Positions 41,753 through 53,474 of a stretch of DNA of 64,000 bases are shown one piece after another. Under the pieces are notes generated by a model. That model had not been told where the DNA came from. It searched no databases and saw only the letters and a list, made by a program, of their open reading frames with translations. Each line of letters begins with the position of its first letter. Position 1 is the first letter of the stretch. Source of the stretch: Phytophthora hibernalis (taxonomy: Eukaryota > Oomycota > Peronosporomycetes > Peronosporales > Peronosporaceae); NCBI GenBank assembly GCA_012656075.1, contig JAAKBF010000010.1, forward strand, positions 744,001 to 808,000, given 5' to 3'. The position numbers were made by a program, and so were the translations under genes.

Positions 41753-44137
41753 TCACTGTGGGTTGTGCTTCAGCAGCCACAGTCCCCAGTTCACGGAGAA
41801 GTCACCGAGGGCCTCCACGGAGCCCAGCGGATGTGAGTCCTCCGGGTACCAAAGGAGTTGCGTAGGTACACCGTAGCTTGCAATGGTCGCGCGGTACTCC
41901 AAACCTTGGTTAGGCGGCACACGTTTGTCCTTCCCACCGAGTCCAAATAGCGAAGGCGTCGTGACCTTACTCAGATCGTTGCTCACAGGTGAGTGCTGCC
42001 ACAGCTTGCTGAGAATGGCGAGACGCACTTCCGGGGTCAAAACCGGCAGTTCGTCCTTGGAGTTCTGCAGCTTCTGCGACGTGTGAATCGACTCAAACCG
42101 CTCGATACCCGCACACGCAAGACCCCAGTCCTGAATATCGGACGTGTAAAACACGCTCGACATGTTGGTCACGGGGTTGCGCGTCACCATCGACTTGTAG
42201 AAACCCGGGAACTGAGCAATGAGGTGCGTCACCAGGAAACCTCCGTGGCTGCCACCCGAGCAGTGCACACGAGACTTATCCAATGAGAGACCCAGTCTTG
42301 AGCTCTTCTCCAGCAGGTAACACAACGCGTAGTGGCAGTCGTACACGTCCTGCGTACCGACCTTACCGATCAGCGACTCCAATGCTTTGATGCCGAATCC
42401 AGTGCTTCCGCGGTAATTCACAGTGACAATGGCGAAGCCTAAAGCAGCCCAGAAATCGCACATGCTTCGATACATAACTGGCGAATTGCCGTGCGGTCCA
42501 CCGTGCAGCTCGAGAATGACAGGGTAGCCGTCAGCCGGCGGGGCGGTACTTGGTAGCATCAATGTAGCTTCGTAGTCACTCGAGCTAGACACCGACGGAA
42601 TTAACAAGTCCTTTAAGACGGCAGGCGTCTCAGGAAGCTTCTTCTCGGCTGCAGGTACAACTGATGCGGCCGCCGGAATCGAGTACACCTCCCAGCGTTT
42701 AATGTACTCGGTGGCTCCCTGTTGATCTTCAATCGAAATCGGTGGAGTCAGGTATTTTCCGGTTGTCGAGTCAATACGCACCAGGTACACACTAGCGGGG
42801 CGCGTTGGGGACGACACCATCACTAAGAAATGGTCGCCTTCACGGTCCAGCACCGTTTCGATGGCAACACCAGAACCTTCAACGTATTCCGGAGAAATCA
42901 AGAGCTTGGTGGCGACCTCGACGTACTTCCAGACTTGACGAGAGCCCACCTGCGTCACGACGTAGATGTACTTCCCATCCGGCGACCAAGCCTTTTCGCT
43001 CAAAGATCCGATGAACAGTCCGTTGAATGCCTTGGTGACATCGAGCTCCGACGCATCGGGTTCATCCTTGATGGGAATGACCGTCGACGTCTTCTTCGTG
43101 GCCCACTCCGTCACACACAAAAAGCTGCACGTTCCATGGGTAGCGATATCTCGCGTAGCAAGGAAAGCAAGTTGCTTGCCATCAGGTGAAAACCGCGGGT
43201 TCCTCATCGTGCCAATAGCTTTGCTCTCCTCGTCTTGAGGAATCAAATCTAGCTTCTTGACCATATTCTTGGACGAGTCCTCCTTGTTCAGCACCGCGTG
43301 ATACAGTGCAATGGGTCGGTTATAGCAGTAGATGATGCCCAGTCGCTTCGGGTTGTCCGTCTCGGTGGCTGCAAACACCAGTTCGTTGTCCCCAGGCACG
43401 AACGCCACATCAGCGCACGTCAAGTTGGCCGGCACCCCTTCACCTCCTCGATCTTCCCCGTGGCCAACGTGACCAGGAAAATGGACGCCGTCTTCTTTCC
43501 CTCGTACTGCTCTCCCCAGTCGTCTTCGTACTCAAACTTGGCACCCGGCAGAGCTTCCTTCCCTCTTTTTACTGTTCACGTTCTCCCAGAACGCCGGGGA
43601 TTCAGCCAATTTCTTCTCGGCCACGTACGCGATGGTCTTCTCATCGTGCGACCAGGCGATGCCGCCTTCTCGTTCCCCCAAGTAAATGACCCCATGCAGT
43701 GTCTTGGGCGCCTTGAACGTCGACACCAACTTGTTGTCCTCAAAAACTACAAAAATAACAAAATCTTAATAAACCCTACAATTTCCTTACCAAGATCTTA
43801 CCACAGAAGACCCCTTCCGGAGCGCCGTCCCCCTTCGATTTCTCCACTTTGAGCGTAACCACTCGTCTGCCGGAGGGTGCAACACTCGTGTAGTCGGCCG
43901 TCCAATGGACGGGGAAACCCGTTGCGCGAACCGATGGCTGCGTCCCGAGTTGGTTCACGAGGTGCTGCGTCTGGAACTTGTGCGTCACATTGTTCACCAG
44001 GTCCATCCTGCTCCAGACCAACTGCATTGAAGCCAACGCGTTGTCCACAGACAGGAAGCCGCCCACGAGGGTCTTGGAACTGGTCACCACCTGGGCGAAC
44101 AGCTCGCTCACGCGCTGGTGGTCGGGGGCGTCGTCAT
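41753..44137 (-). CDS. APEH: Acylamino-acid-releasing enzyme (S9 peptidase)
   Basis: A prolyl-oligopeptidase-family serine hydrolase that removes N-acylated residues from peptides. The N-terminal propeller part (IAWSHDEKTIAYVAEKK, YEDDWGEQYEG, NPRFSPDGKQLAF) is followed by the catalytic domain. Nucleophile Ser is in GGSHGG (near 42260), Asp in GGKDKRVP (near 41920), His in DSHPLGS (near 41835); HGGPHGNSP is the oxyanion loop. One intron at 43747-43801 (55 bp, GT-AG). Breaks: G-run 43435-43438 one short, an indel in the A-run near 43570, and a C-run at 44124-44128 one short if the start is ATG 44137. An upstream exon ending in a TTTCAG acceptor near 44170 is an alternative start. Confidence 0.88.
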
Positions 44138-44335
44138 GGTGGAATACTGGTACTTCTTCGATGAGATATCTGAAAGTGAAGAATTATGTAGGATGTGTGT
44201 GCAACCTGTCAGGTTGTGTGTGGGAGTTGTCTTCTTTAGTACTGATAGGTATTCGTAGTGTATTTTAGTTAGTTGATGTGCTAGCGTGAGTCTAGAATTT
44301 CATTCTGCGCTTCTGGTTGCGATGCAAGTGAAGGT

Positions 44336-45673
44336 TTACTTGGTCTTGGTGATCTTAGCTCGGCCGGCTGGGGCGTTGGTCACGATGGTGCCCGCCGACT
44401 TCACCGGGGTGGCGTCCTTCACATGCGCGACGTTCTTCTCCTTCTGCTTCTTCGGGGTGGCCTCCTTCTTGGTCTGAGCAGAGTCCTCCTTCACAGGCGC
44501 AACGTTCTTCTCCTGCTTCTTCTTAGGGGTCTTCTCAGCGGCAGCCTTCACCACCACAGGTGCTGGCGGAGGGACCACTGCAACCGGGACCTTCACCTCG
44601 GCTGGAAGGTGCTTCTTCTCAACTGGCGTCGGCTTCTGAGCTTGGCCGTTCTTCTTCACAACCTGCTGCTGCTTCTTGCTTTGGGCAGCAGGTCCCGACC
44701 GCGGACGGAGGTTCTTCGCCTGCAGTGCTGAGTTGTCCTTGGCATCGTCCCAGAACGACACACCCCCGGCCTGCTTCATCTGCGTACGGATCGCGTCGTA
44801 TAGGTATCCTCCGCCAAGCTGTTGCATAGTCTCCTGGAACTTCTTCGACTGCGACTGCTTGATCATGTGCTTCAGCTTGCACTGGTCGAGCTGGTCCCAG
44901 TCACCGGCGTCCGCCGCCACAGCGCCAAAGACCGGTTTCAGACCCTTGGACGTCGGTGTGAGCACAAGGTGTGCGTTGCTTTCGTGGTTCAGGATGTCAC
45001 GCAGGACCTGGCACGCGGCACGTTTCTCCGGCGCTAGACCAAGCACCAATCGAAGCACGAAGCTCAAACCAACTGAGTGCGGCATCTGCTGCTTTGAGCG
45101 GAGTCCGCTGGTGCCGAAGCGTGCGCCAACGACGATGTCCATCTCACCGAGAGCGTCTTTGCGAGCCAACTCGCTCTCACCGTACTCGGTGATTGCAGCC
45201 GACACGATGATCGTCTCCAGCAGAGCTTGTTGGGTCTCCTGGACCTCCTGGATGCATGCAAGTGTCTTGGGGCTCACAGCACCACTGACCCACTGGTCGA
45301 CCTGCTCGCGCTTGGCGTTGGTCATTCCGTTGATCGGGCGAACCGCTTCCTCGTCGTTGGCGATGAAGAAGTTAAGGAACTTCTCGAACTTCTGGACGTC
45401 TGACTTGCGGATCTGGCGAGCTTGTTGAACACTCGCCACGGTGATGTCGGCGATCGCGAACGACTTAGTGGCCTTGGCATTGGCATTCTTACCGGGCGAC
45501 GGTGCCTGGCCTGTCGGAGTTGCTGGGACGGTGGCGGTGGCCTTCACGTTCTGGACAGCCGCTGTGGTCGTCTTCGTGTCGGCAGGCTTCACCGGTGCAT
45601 TAGTGGTAACGGCGTCCTTAGCGTTCTTGGCGTTGCCATTGTTGACCTTCTGACGCGATGCTGCCTTCGTCAT
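44336..45673 (-). CDS. Unnamed paralogous-family protein, member 1
   Basis: An intact frame of 445 residues. The N-terminus (1-75) and the C-terminus (about 320-445) are low-complexity, rich in Ala, Lys, Pro and Thr. The tail holds two near-repeats of KKKQEKNVAPVKEDSAQ. Between them, residues about 80-310 form a conserved helical domain: SVQQARQIRKSDVQKFEKFL, SPKTLACIQEVQETQQALLE, ITEYGESELARKD, then CQVLRDILNHESNAHL and GGGYLYDAIRTQM. The same domain is in the gene at 53475-54886 and in relics at 40.6 and 50.7 kb. I know no name or function for it. The basic tail might bind nucleic acid or ribosomes, which is a guess. Confidence 0.75.
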   Translation of the reverse strand: MTKAASRQKVNNGNAKNAKDAVTTNAPVKPADTKTTTAAVQNVKATATVPATPTGQAPSPGKNANAKATKSFAIADITVASVQQARQIRKSDVQKFEKFLNFFIANDEEAVRPINGMTNAKREQVDQWVSGAVSPKTLACIQEVQETQQALLETIIVSAAITEYGESELARKDALGEMDIVVGARFGTSGLRSKQQMPHSVGLSFVLRLVLGLAPEKRAACQVLRDILNHESNAHLVLTPTSKGLKPVFGAVAADAGDWDQLDQCKLKHMIKQSQSKKFQETMQQLGGGYLYDAIRTQMKQAGGVSFWDDAKDNSALQAKNLRPRSGPAAQSKKQQQVVKKNGQAQKPTPVEKKHLPAEVKVPVAVVPPPAPVVVKAAAEKTPKKKQEKNVAPVKEDSAQTKKEATPKKQKEKNVAHVKDATPVKSAGTIVTNAPAGRAKITKTK

Positions 45674-46081
45674 GTTTGAGGCTCTTGAGGCTTGGGGTTG
45701 CTTGTTGGCTTGCTGGTTGATTGCAAAGTGAGTGTCGTCGATACCTTTGCTTTACTCGTAGCCGTCTTCGTTGCTTCAAATCAAGCAGCTCTACATGTAG
45801 GTGGAGTTTCGCTTGCGCACTTGAACTTCTTTCACTTCTTACCCGTTATCCTATTATCGGTCAGCTTCTTACCTATATCCGCTATCCTATTGTCGAGCTA
45901 CAGCAACTGCCTTCGTCTCGAAAGACCTGATCGCAAATGGAGCGTGCTATTTTGTGTGCTCCGTGTGAGATGAGATTGCGGCAAAAATGGGAAGTCTCAA
46001 AGTAAAGTTTGGAAGCTGTATTGGAAACTGTTGCAATGTTCGGTTGCGTGTGACTTCATGGCACTAAAACAATATGCAGCA
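45674..46081. other. Intergenic, no supported gene
   Basis: 5' flank of the family gene. It contains CTACATGTAGG near 45792, and ATCCTATTATCGG/ATCCTATTGTCGAG as a direct repeat near 45848 and 45883. No coding signal. Confidence 0.45.
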
Positions 46082-46571
46082 TCACTTGCTCTCGTCTTCT
46101 GGCTTCGTTGGAGGCGTCACCAGATCCGCGGCGTCCGCGAATTTCTGAATGCATCAAGAAAATACTTTAGTTTTGAGAGAATGATTCGCAAGTTGATAGT
46201 GCATAGAGGGTAACCTACCTCGGCAAAGTCGGCGAACCCCCAGCTAACACACACACATGTGGCATGACACCAGCAGCTTCAGCACGTTCGATAAATCGCA
46301 GCGCACACGTTGGACCGCGGGTGTTGCTATGGCCACAGTGGAAGACGATCTCCCGCTTGCTACCGAATTTGGTGACCAAAGCGTCCACATCCGCGTCCTC
46401 CGTGAATGTGGCCGATGGTAAGTGCTCGGCACTAGCGATGTGGCCTAACAGCTCGTAGTCTTCGTTGCGGACGTCGACAATCACTGGGTTCTCGGCATCC
46501 GAGCGCAACGCAGTAGCCAAGTCATCGGCCGAGATACGTTCAACCGCAAGTAGTTCCTCTGCAGTCGGCAT
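46082..46571 (-). CDS. Rhodanese-like domain protein
   Basis: A single rhodanese domain of about 140 residues from ATG 46571 (MPTAEELLAVERISADDLA). Motifs are VIVDVRNEDYELLGHI and EIVFHCGHSNTRGPTCA; the Cys in FHCGHSNTRGP is at the active-loop position, as in Cdc25/arsenate-reductase-like rhodaneses. One GT-AG intron at 46145-46218 (74 bp). The exon before it needs one base in the G-run at 46237-46241 to read LAGGFADFAE into KFADAADLVTP of exon 2, ending at 46082. A start further upstream at 46640 is open but less like the family. A pseudogene copy is at 41154. Confidence 0.82.
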
Positions 46572-46944
46572 TGTGGAGTGGAGCTTTGGGCAGGCCGAAG
46601 CTACTTGAGAAGTGAGCTCAGCGGTCCGGGCATAATGCACCCTCCGTCCGCGAAAGGGTTTACGGTACAGGTTCTCTGGACAGGAAGATGGTCTGGACCG
46701 ATAAGAGCATCCTGCTGACCTCTAGATGCTTGAAAAGCCAATGGGGACTGCGTTTGATATGTTCGTGTCAAAGCGAGCGTGCTGTACTGGTAAAGCAAAG
46801 TCTTCCATCACTCCTAGCTCCTGAACTCTAGGCTTACCGTTCGAGACTTTAAGATGTGTGAATGAGTACATCGATTCACAGAATTCATTTCAAATCATAC
46901 CTCAATCGAGTGGTGCTGCCTTTGATTCTTCAGCTGCCTAACCT

Positions 46945-48564
46945 TCATACCCCAATAGTGATGGGAAAGCAGGAGAGGTCCTTAAGATCTACAAGCACAA
47001 TCGTTGCCGTCTCGGAGAAGGACGGCACAGTAATTAGTCGCACTTGCTGCTCCTTGGCTCCTGACACACAAAAATTGCCAACAAAAGCACTGTTAGAGAA
47101 CAAGCATCATATTTGCATAGTGAAATAAGCAGTCCTTCGCACCTTTAACGAGACGCGTGCTGAAGCGAGGCTGGTTTCCAGAAAAGTACACGTGCGGGCA
47201 GGTTTCGAGGATGAACGGATCCTCGTTGGCCATCGGGAAACACGCCAAAATGTCAGGGGCAGTAGGGGCAGCATGACGCCACTCAACACACCGCTGAAGG
47301 TAGTCCAGCGCTCGCTCCTGCTCCTGGTGTTCCTTGTCCTGCTCAGTTGTCGTGCTAGTATCATCATCTTCGTCGTCACCGCAGACCTTCGGAAGTGTGC
47401 ACTGCAGCATACTGCGTAGCGGCTGACCGGCATCTCCAAACAGCTGAACGCCTCCGACTTGCGCCTCATATGGGTTGGTGACACACCTGAACGACTTGAA
47501 GTGCGAGCTGCGCGGGAACAAGCACGGGTGAAAGCTCTGCTGCGGCAAGGTGTAGTTGCTCGGGTCGGACGCTCCCGGCATCAAGTCGACACACATGGCC
47601 GCAGCCAAAGTGGACACCAATTCGTCGGCATTCTTCAGAGGTTCTCCTTCCAGGGCCAACTGCTCCGCCGTCTTGCGCATGATGGTCGGCGCTTGTACCT
47701 CTGAATCATCCACCGCCAGCACATTGCCCACCACCACAGTGCGTACAATCTTGGACACAAACTCGCGTTCTTTCTCATCTCCGAGTCGGCCAGCGAGGTA
47801 GTCTACCAGCACGTGGTTCTTCAGAGGTTGGTTGTCCTTATTGCGGCCGATGTTGAGGCCCGACACGAAGGCCACGTACTCACTCTCCTGCCTCTCTGGC
47901 AGTGGGTGTTGGGGCGGAAAGGACGGCAAGTACACCTCCTCCACGAAGAACTGTCCTCCTGTTCCGTCTCGCGGCACGCGGCCACGGACACCAAGGACGA
48001 CGCCCGTGACGAACCGGGCCACGTCCACGGCCCCCACGAGCTGCACGCGGCCGCTCTCGTCCTCCAGCAGCAGCTCGTCGTCCTTGGTGGCCAGTACCTT
48101 CTGGGTCTTCTCAATAGGCATGACGCCTGTCTCACTACAAAGGGCCTCGAATAGGTCTGGCTTGGCCTCCAGCACCTTGAGCAGCGTGCCGATAAGTACG
48201 CACTCGCGGCCGTCGGCCTTGAGGTCGATGACCTTGGGCAGTACCGGCACGCGGCCGCCAGTGTGTTCCTGAACCTGTACGTCAACCACGTCCCGAAGCT
48301 GCTGCAACCGACTCACGTAGATGTGCGAGAACTGCTGCGCGTACGACTTTGCTTGAGCACGAAGCGTTGATATGTCGGCGTGTACTCGACAGAGTGGCGC
48401 GAAGTCTGTGGAGCAAAGTGGACCAGGCCACAGGGATAGAAATGAAGAGGAGGATGTTAGCTATATGATGAGGGTAAGGCCGTCGAATGGCCCGCAGTGG
48501 GAAACGCAGGAGACGCGCGTAGCGGAGCATCTAGACGCGCCGGACGTACCATTGTTGGCGCCAT
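46945..48564 (-). CDS. POLD2: DNA polymerase delta small subunit (subunit 2)
   Basis: The B-subunit of the replicative DNA polymerase delta; it binds the catalytic subunit in the nucleus and has no enzymatic role. The main frame (47093-48316) has an OB-fold part (ECVLIGTLLKVLEAKP, LEDESGRVQLVG), then the phosphoesterase-like fold (FVSGLNIG, LMPGASDPSNYTLPQQ, VTNPYEAQVGGVQLFGDAGQ, ACFPMANEDPFILETCPHVYFSGNQP). An intron at 47061-47142 (82 bp) leads to the last exon (VRLITVPSFSETATIVLVDL), ending at 46945. Upstream, an A-run at 48347-48349 is one short; before it reads YTPTYQRFVLK. A short first exon from ATG 48564 with an intron to about 48419 is likely but uncertain. Confidence 0.9.
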
Positions 48565-48680
48565 TTTGGAAAATGTTCGTTAAGTTTGATAACATAACGT
48601 TTTTAACTGATATGTAATGTGGCATAGTTTATTCAAATGGAAGGCCACTTCAACTTGACCAATACGTAGACTGGTATGTT

Positions 48681-50547
48681 TCAGCAGCTGTCGGAATGAG
48701 CTTCCACGTCCTTGAGTTGCATCTGCAAGCCGCACTTGGAGCATCGGACTGCCACAATTGGCACTGATTTTGCAGTTAAATTGTGTCTGGGCGATGGATT
48801 TGGCGAATTCGTCTCGGGTCGCTCAGTTTGGTGCACCACCGCTTGCAAAATGTGCCAATCCACCCGTGCAACGTCGACAATGCGAGCGCTCCACGGGATC
48901 ATGGACTGGTTCTTCTTCGCCGAGTCGTAGAACCCCGCAACTTCAGCGACAGTTGACTCCGCTTCGTCTTCCTGGAGTTCGTACATTGGTACAGCGTTGC
49001 ACCGCTGAGCGATCTCCTGTCGCAGCCACTCGAACGTCGCCTGCTCCGTGAAGTACACGCGCAATCGCTGTGGCCTTGCAAAACTGGTACCTCCAGTTGC
49101 TATATGAACCGCGACGAAACAGTAGCGAGAACGCTCCGTGCTGCTCTTGACTACAGGATGCAACAACGAATCTCGGGTTGTCGTTGAAGTCGACAGAGCC
49201 GTCGAAAGAGCCTTCCACAAATCCACTACGTTTTTGTCTTGTGTTTCATTTTCTTGTCGGGGTGACAGTGCCAAACTGAGCTGGTGAATTTTGCTGTGGA
49301 GCTGCATTTTACCCATGACGTCCAGTGCTTGTTTCGGCATGAGTCTTGCCGCCTCCACGAACAGCGACTTTGTAATAGATGTGTTACGTGTACTTAGGCG
49401 ATGTAAGTCACCGCAGCAGGCCAACGCAAGAGCTAGCTGCAGTCGTAGAGAATGCTCGCGCGATATTTTGACAGCGTGCTCCAATTGCGATTGGGCCAGC
49501 TTTGTCGATCCTGTTGGTGTCGACATCAAGGCCCGCTGCAGATTAATATACCCGCTGGCGAGCCACGTCAGCGCGTACAAGTCCGGTTCGTCCAGAACAC
49601 GGGCCAACTCCATCGCCGTACCTAGCAGAAAATGACAGTGAGGGTTGTCCAATTCGATATCACTTGAAAGTTGCAAGGCGAGCTGTACTTTGGCCTCCAC
49701 CGCCTTGCGTAAAGCCTCTCTTCGAAAGTTAAAACTCAAAAATGGTTGATCTGAGCTGGTGAAGACGCTGGAAAGGCTCTCGGTGGGCGTTTTTGATTCG
49801 TGCTCAGTCTCCCCATATAGTGCCACGTCAAGGTCCTCACCGTCAATCTCCAGAGCCAAGATCACTGCCAGCCGAGATGCTGCTCTCTGAAATTCAAACA
49901 CCATCCGTGCTGCCCCCTCCTGTTCTTCGTTATTATCTGCACCAACCTCGACAGGACTTTTAGTGCTATCCGAAAGCGGACTCGGTTTTGCCAAATCTGC
50001 GTAGTCCAAGTCGAGTGTTACGTGTGGTGCTGATGCGGTCATAAGTGCGTCTAGGAACGCACCCCGGGCCAAATTGTGCTCGAATTCGACCCATAACTTG
50101 CCTCCATCCTTCACCACCACCACCAAGTCTTTAGTTCGCGCTGCAAGACCGCTCTTTTTCAGATTGACCAGGCATCATCACAGTTTTAAACGTGAGTTGC
50201 ACCTGCATAATGGACGAATACCCGATTGCTGCCCACTGTTCAAACCCATCGTACGAAAGCACGTGTGGACACTGGAACTCGCTGGCGAGTCGCTGCTGTG
50301 TGCTGCATTCTAATGTGAGTTCTTGGGGCGACATGCAAACGCAAGATCGAGTCCGCTGTTGCCTTCGACGAAGTACAAAAAGATGGGACTCGCCTAATGC
50401 AAGCAGTAGGTCCTTGTCGGCCTTGTATGGTATTTTCTTGTTCGGTTTGAAGCATCCCTTGGTGAAATCTTCTTCTTCGGCCCATTGGTCTTCCTCGACA
50501 TACACACGCGCCAAGCTGCTGTAGTAACAAACCCTTGGATTCGCCAT
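48681..50547 (-). CDS. Uncharacterised protein with C-terminal CxxC...H...C motif
   Basis: About 620 residues in two frames. The first (50547 to about 50150) starts MANPRVCYYSSLARVYVEED. The second (to 48681) begins around LVVVVKDGGKLWVEFEHNLA. They join near 50125-50165, where either a very short intron ending in CTTGCAG or an indel lies. The middle is helical (DLHRLSTRNTSITKSLFVEAA). The end carries RCSKCGLQMQLKDVEAHSDSC, a possible zinc-binding C2HC unit. I recognise no family. It is well kept, without in-frame stops over 1.4 kb, so it is likely a real gene. Confidence 0.65.
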
Positions 50548-50699
50548 GGATCAGCTTGTACAAACCAACACTTCGAAGGATGAAAGCAGTGTGCACTATT
50601 ATAAAATGGTCCGTTAGTCCATCCACAGAAACCACATTGAGGATTCACCCGAAATAGGGGGAATGCGATGTGCTTGGCGTTGTGGGATTTTTATCAACA

Positions 50700-51680
50700 C
50701 GGAATCGTGCAGAGGCCTCTGACGTTACTGTGCAGAGAATTGACAGCTTCACGACGAGAATTTAAGAAATTCCACAACTATTATCCTTCACCGCCTATGA
50801 CAAAACAATGGACCGGTCGATTAGCAGCACATTCAACAAGAAGCGTGAATTGATTGTTGGATGGTTACCCGAAGTGTTGATCTGTATCAATGAGAGGAAA
50901 GAGACAAAGAATAAGCTGTTCCCGCTTCTCATAGTCTCCGCTGCGATTGCAAATACGGAGAAGTGGAATTGATTCGCCAGGACAACCTAGGTACCATGGA
51001 TAACATGTCGAGCACACGTTTCCGCTCGTACGACCTGAGATCGAAAAATCAAGCAGAGTACCGAAAGAAACACAAGTCCCGCACACAACGGGCTTACGCC
51101 TCGTACTTGAATTGGTTTTAGTCTTGCCCCCTGGTAATCGTGTCGGACACGAGGATCTTGCGGAAATTCTCAACCGAAACATGCGTCTTGTGCTAACGGA
51201 GACGAACCAGACGCTTCACAAAAGGGTTGACCATGATCGAAGTGAGAGGCGAGTATCTTTACGACACTATCAGATCACGACTCAAGCAAGAGTATCCATC
51301 ACTTTGGGACACACCAGTTGCGGCAGATAAACATTCGTGAGAACAAGAGTCGGCCAACGAGAAATGAATCGTTCATTGGTGTAGTTCCTCCTCCAGCGCA
51401 ACTCCAATTCAATCTAAAAGAGTGCTCTCAGTGATAAAATCCGCTGCGCCGAAGAATGCGTCCGAGCATCCTGGACGCACAACAAATCCAGCCGCTGCTG
51501 GAAATTAACCAACAAGCACGATCAACGTGCGCCTCAAGAAAGTTGCCACCCCGGATCGTCGAAACTACAAGGGAAACATGTTGAAGCCAAGCAGCAATAG
51601 CGGTTCTCAACCCAATTCGACAGCGGAACGTCCCAAACACGACTCCAGATATCGGCTCCGCTCTAAGAAAAAGTAAATAC
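50700..51680 (+). pseudogene. Degenerate member of the paralogous family
   Basis: Pieces in shifting frames follow the order of the gene at 53475. EVTVQRIDSFTTRI near 50720 aligns to SVQRAKVIRRIS; EVLICINERKETKNKLFPLLIVSAAIA near 50870-50950 to KVLRCIAHTNDTQQELLDLLMVSTAIS; EYLYDTIRSRL near 51250 to RYLYDAIRQIL. A basic tail follows to about 51675. Many stops lie between. Similarity is weaker than for the 40.6-kb relic but is collinear over the whole domain. Confidence 0.6.
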
Positions 51681-51712
51681 CATGAGCTATAGTCCACGCA
51701 GAATTTTTCAGT

Positions 51713-52755
51713 TCAATGCTCTCGACAGGGTTGTACTTTGAGTATTACAGTAACACCATTTCCAAGGCAATCATCCCAATGATCTAGCGGCACGTCCTCG
51801 CCGCGCCTCGCCATAAAGCTCGCCTTGGCCGCGTGGTACTCAAACTGCCACACAAGACGTCGAGTGATTGCTGGAGCAGCTTCCGCCACCGCCTCCTTCA
51901 TGATTGCCACTCGGTAAGGAGCCTCCTGGGCCAGAAGCTCCTGCTTCTTTGCAGCTAGGACGTCTCGCATCTCCGTCTTGAGCACCTTCAAACATCCTTG
52001 CATGGGGTTCAGCATGGGGCTGTGCGGCCCCAACTTTAATATCACCAGTCTGTTTCCATTCACCAGGAGTTGGCGGGCCAAGTCTTCAACCCCGTCGTGT
52101 GCATTGTCCGTCACGATGACGACCTTGTTAGCAGAAGGAAGTTCCCGGTACTCGGTCGTTCGTTGAGCGGCGACAAATAAGTCGGCAATGAAGCGGGCGT
52201 TCTCCAACTTGGTGATAGAATCCTCGTGCGTCCTAATCAGCACTAGCCCTGTAAAAGTAGACACTCCACCTTGAACACACAAGTTGTTACCTTGCGACGG
52301 ACCCGACAGGTACAAGTCAAATGTTGCTTCGTCTTGATACACGACCATATCTCCACGTGAGATGTGGCCGTCTAGTTGCTCCACAAGCTCCTTCCGCTCT
52401 TGTTTGCTGATGGCGTTGTTCATTGTATCAGTCTCAAGATATAACTTTTTAGTGGTGTACAGCATTCCTTGCAAGGCCCGATGGACGGACGACTTGGTCA
52501 CCTTGATCCCCGTGTCGGTCAACAGCGCATGCCTCCTCTTTGCTTTGGCGTCGAATCGGCGCCCAGGACAGTACGACGGGCAGTAGCGTACGTGAGGTTG
52601 TTGTGAATAGCAGAGCGTTTCCAGTCACCACCCCCACGAAAGACCAGGAGAACTCGCTGCTTGGTAAGCTCACGGGCCTGGCGTCCAGCTTGTTGGTGGG
52701 CATGGTAAAGCTCAATGCTGGAAACAACTGTTGGTCTGGACAGGTTTTTGCTCAC
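51713..52755 (-). pseudogene. Tc1/mariner-type DDE transposase
   Basis: The N-terminal helix-turn-helix part (LYHAHQQAGRQARELTKQRV near 52680 and SAIHNNLTYATARRTVL) is joined, by one missing G near 52555, to KRRHALLTDTGIKVTKSSVHRAL. The catalytic part has YQDEATFDLY near 52335 (first Asp), IVTDNAHDG near 52110 (second Asp) and LGPHSPMLNPMQGCLKVLK near 52000. Gln stands where the third acidic residue (usually Glu after NP[IM]) is expected, 36 residues after the second Asp, so the enzyme may be inactive. I could not define terminal inverted repeats. Confidence 0.75.
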
Positions 52756-52764
52756 CTTTGATGG

Positions 52765-53434
52765 TAAATCAGTGCTGTATTCCTACACTTTGTCCATGGC
52801 CCAGACCCCCACTCGACCAACTCCTCGAGTCGCACGTAGTGTCGTCCGAGTCGGTGATATGGATAGATTGGTGTGAAGTCGTCGCGAAATTCCGATGGCA
52901 TCGTTGTCAACAAGAATTTTTCATGGCCTGACCAATTCGCAACACTGCCGAGGACCAGAAGCCCAGATGGCTGGCGAGATCGGTCAAAGACAGCGGCGAC
53001 CATGCCAGCCGACGACTCTATTGTCAACACGCGGGTGGGCACAAAAGAAACTCCTGTCAAGTGTTCATCTGGAATTCCGACGATCGATGCGCAGCACCGA
53101 ACGTCTCCTCGATGCAGTGAATGGTCCAAGCCAAGAGATCGGCGACAGCCACTTTCGATGAGATGATTCGACGGCATTGGTTGTGGCTTCGCCAAACGCC
53201 TTTATCCATAGCTTCGGTGTCGGCCATTTGCAGCAAATTTTGCTCGCCGGTTGTGCCGCCGGAGCACGACGATGCATGACCCGCCTGACAGCTTGCTCGA
53301 TGGTTGTGGAGTCTCTGAAAACGTGTGGCGGCGTAAACGTGTGCGAGGCTGGCCAGCTGGAAGAGCATGGTCAGAAGCCAACTTGGCATACAGGTACGGA
53401 TAGGCGGCGCGATACGACGCTCAACAGGTGGCAC
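52765..53434 (-). other. Unresolved minus-strand coding-like region
   Basis: Two overlapping frames (53057-53434 and 52752-53195) read MADTEAMDKGVWRSHNQCRR and IPDEHLTGVSFVPTRVLTIES...MVAAVFDRSRQPSG. Composition is protein-like over some 60 codons each, but I recognise no domain. It may be a broken gene. Confidence 0.25.
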
Positions 53435-53474
53435 AAGTCCACCGTGGCGTGCTCAGAACGCCCCATTCGCCATC

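Noticed and set aside
51690..52800. Possible terminal inverted repeats of the Tc1 element (CTGTA-type words at both flanks)
   Set aside because: Match is only about half of 18 positions, too weak to define ends.
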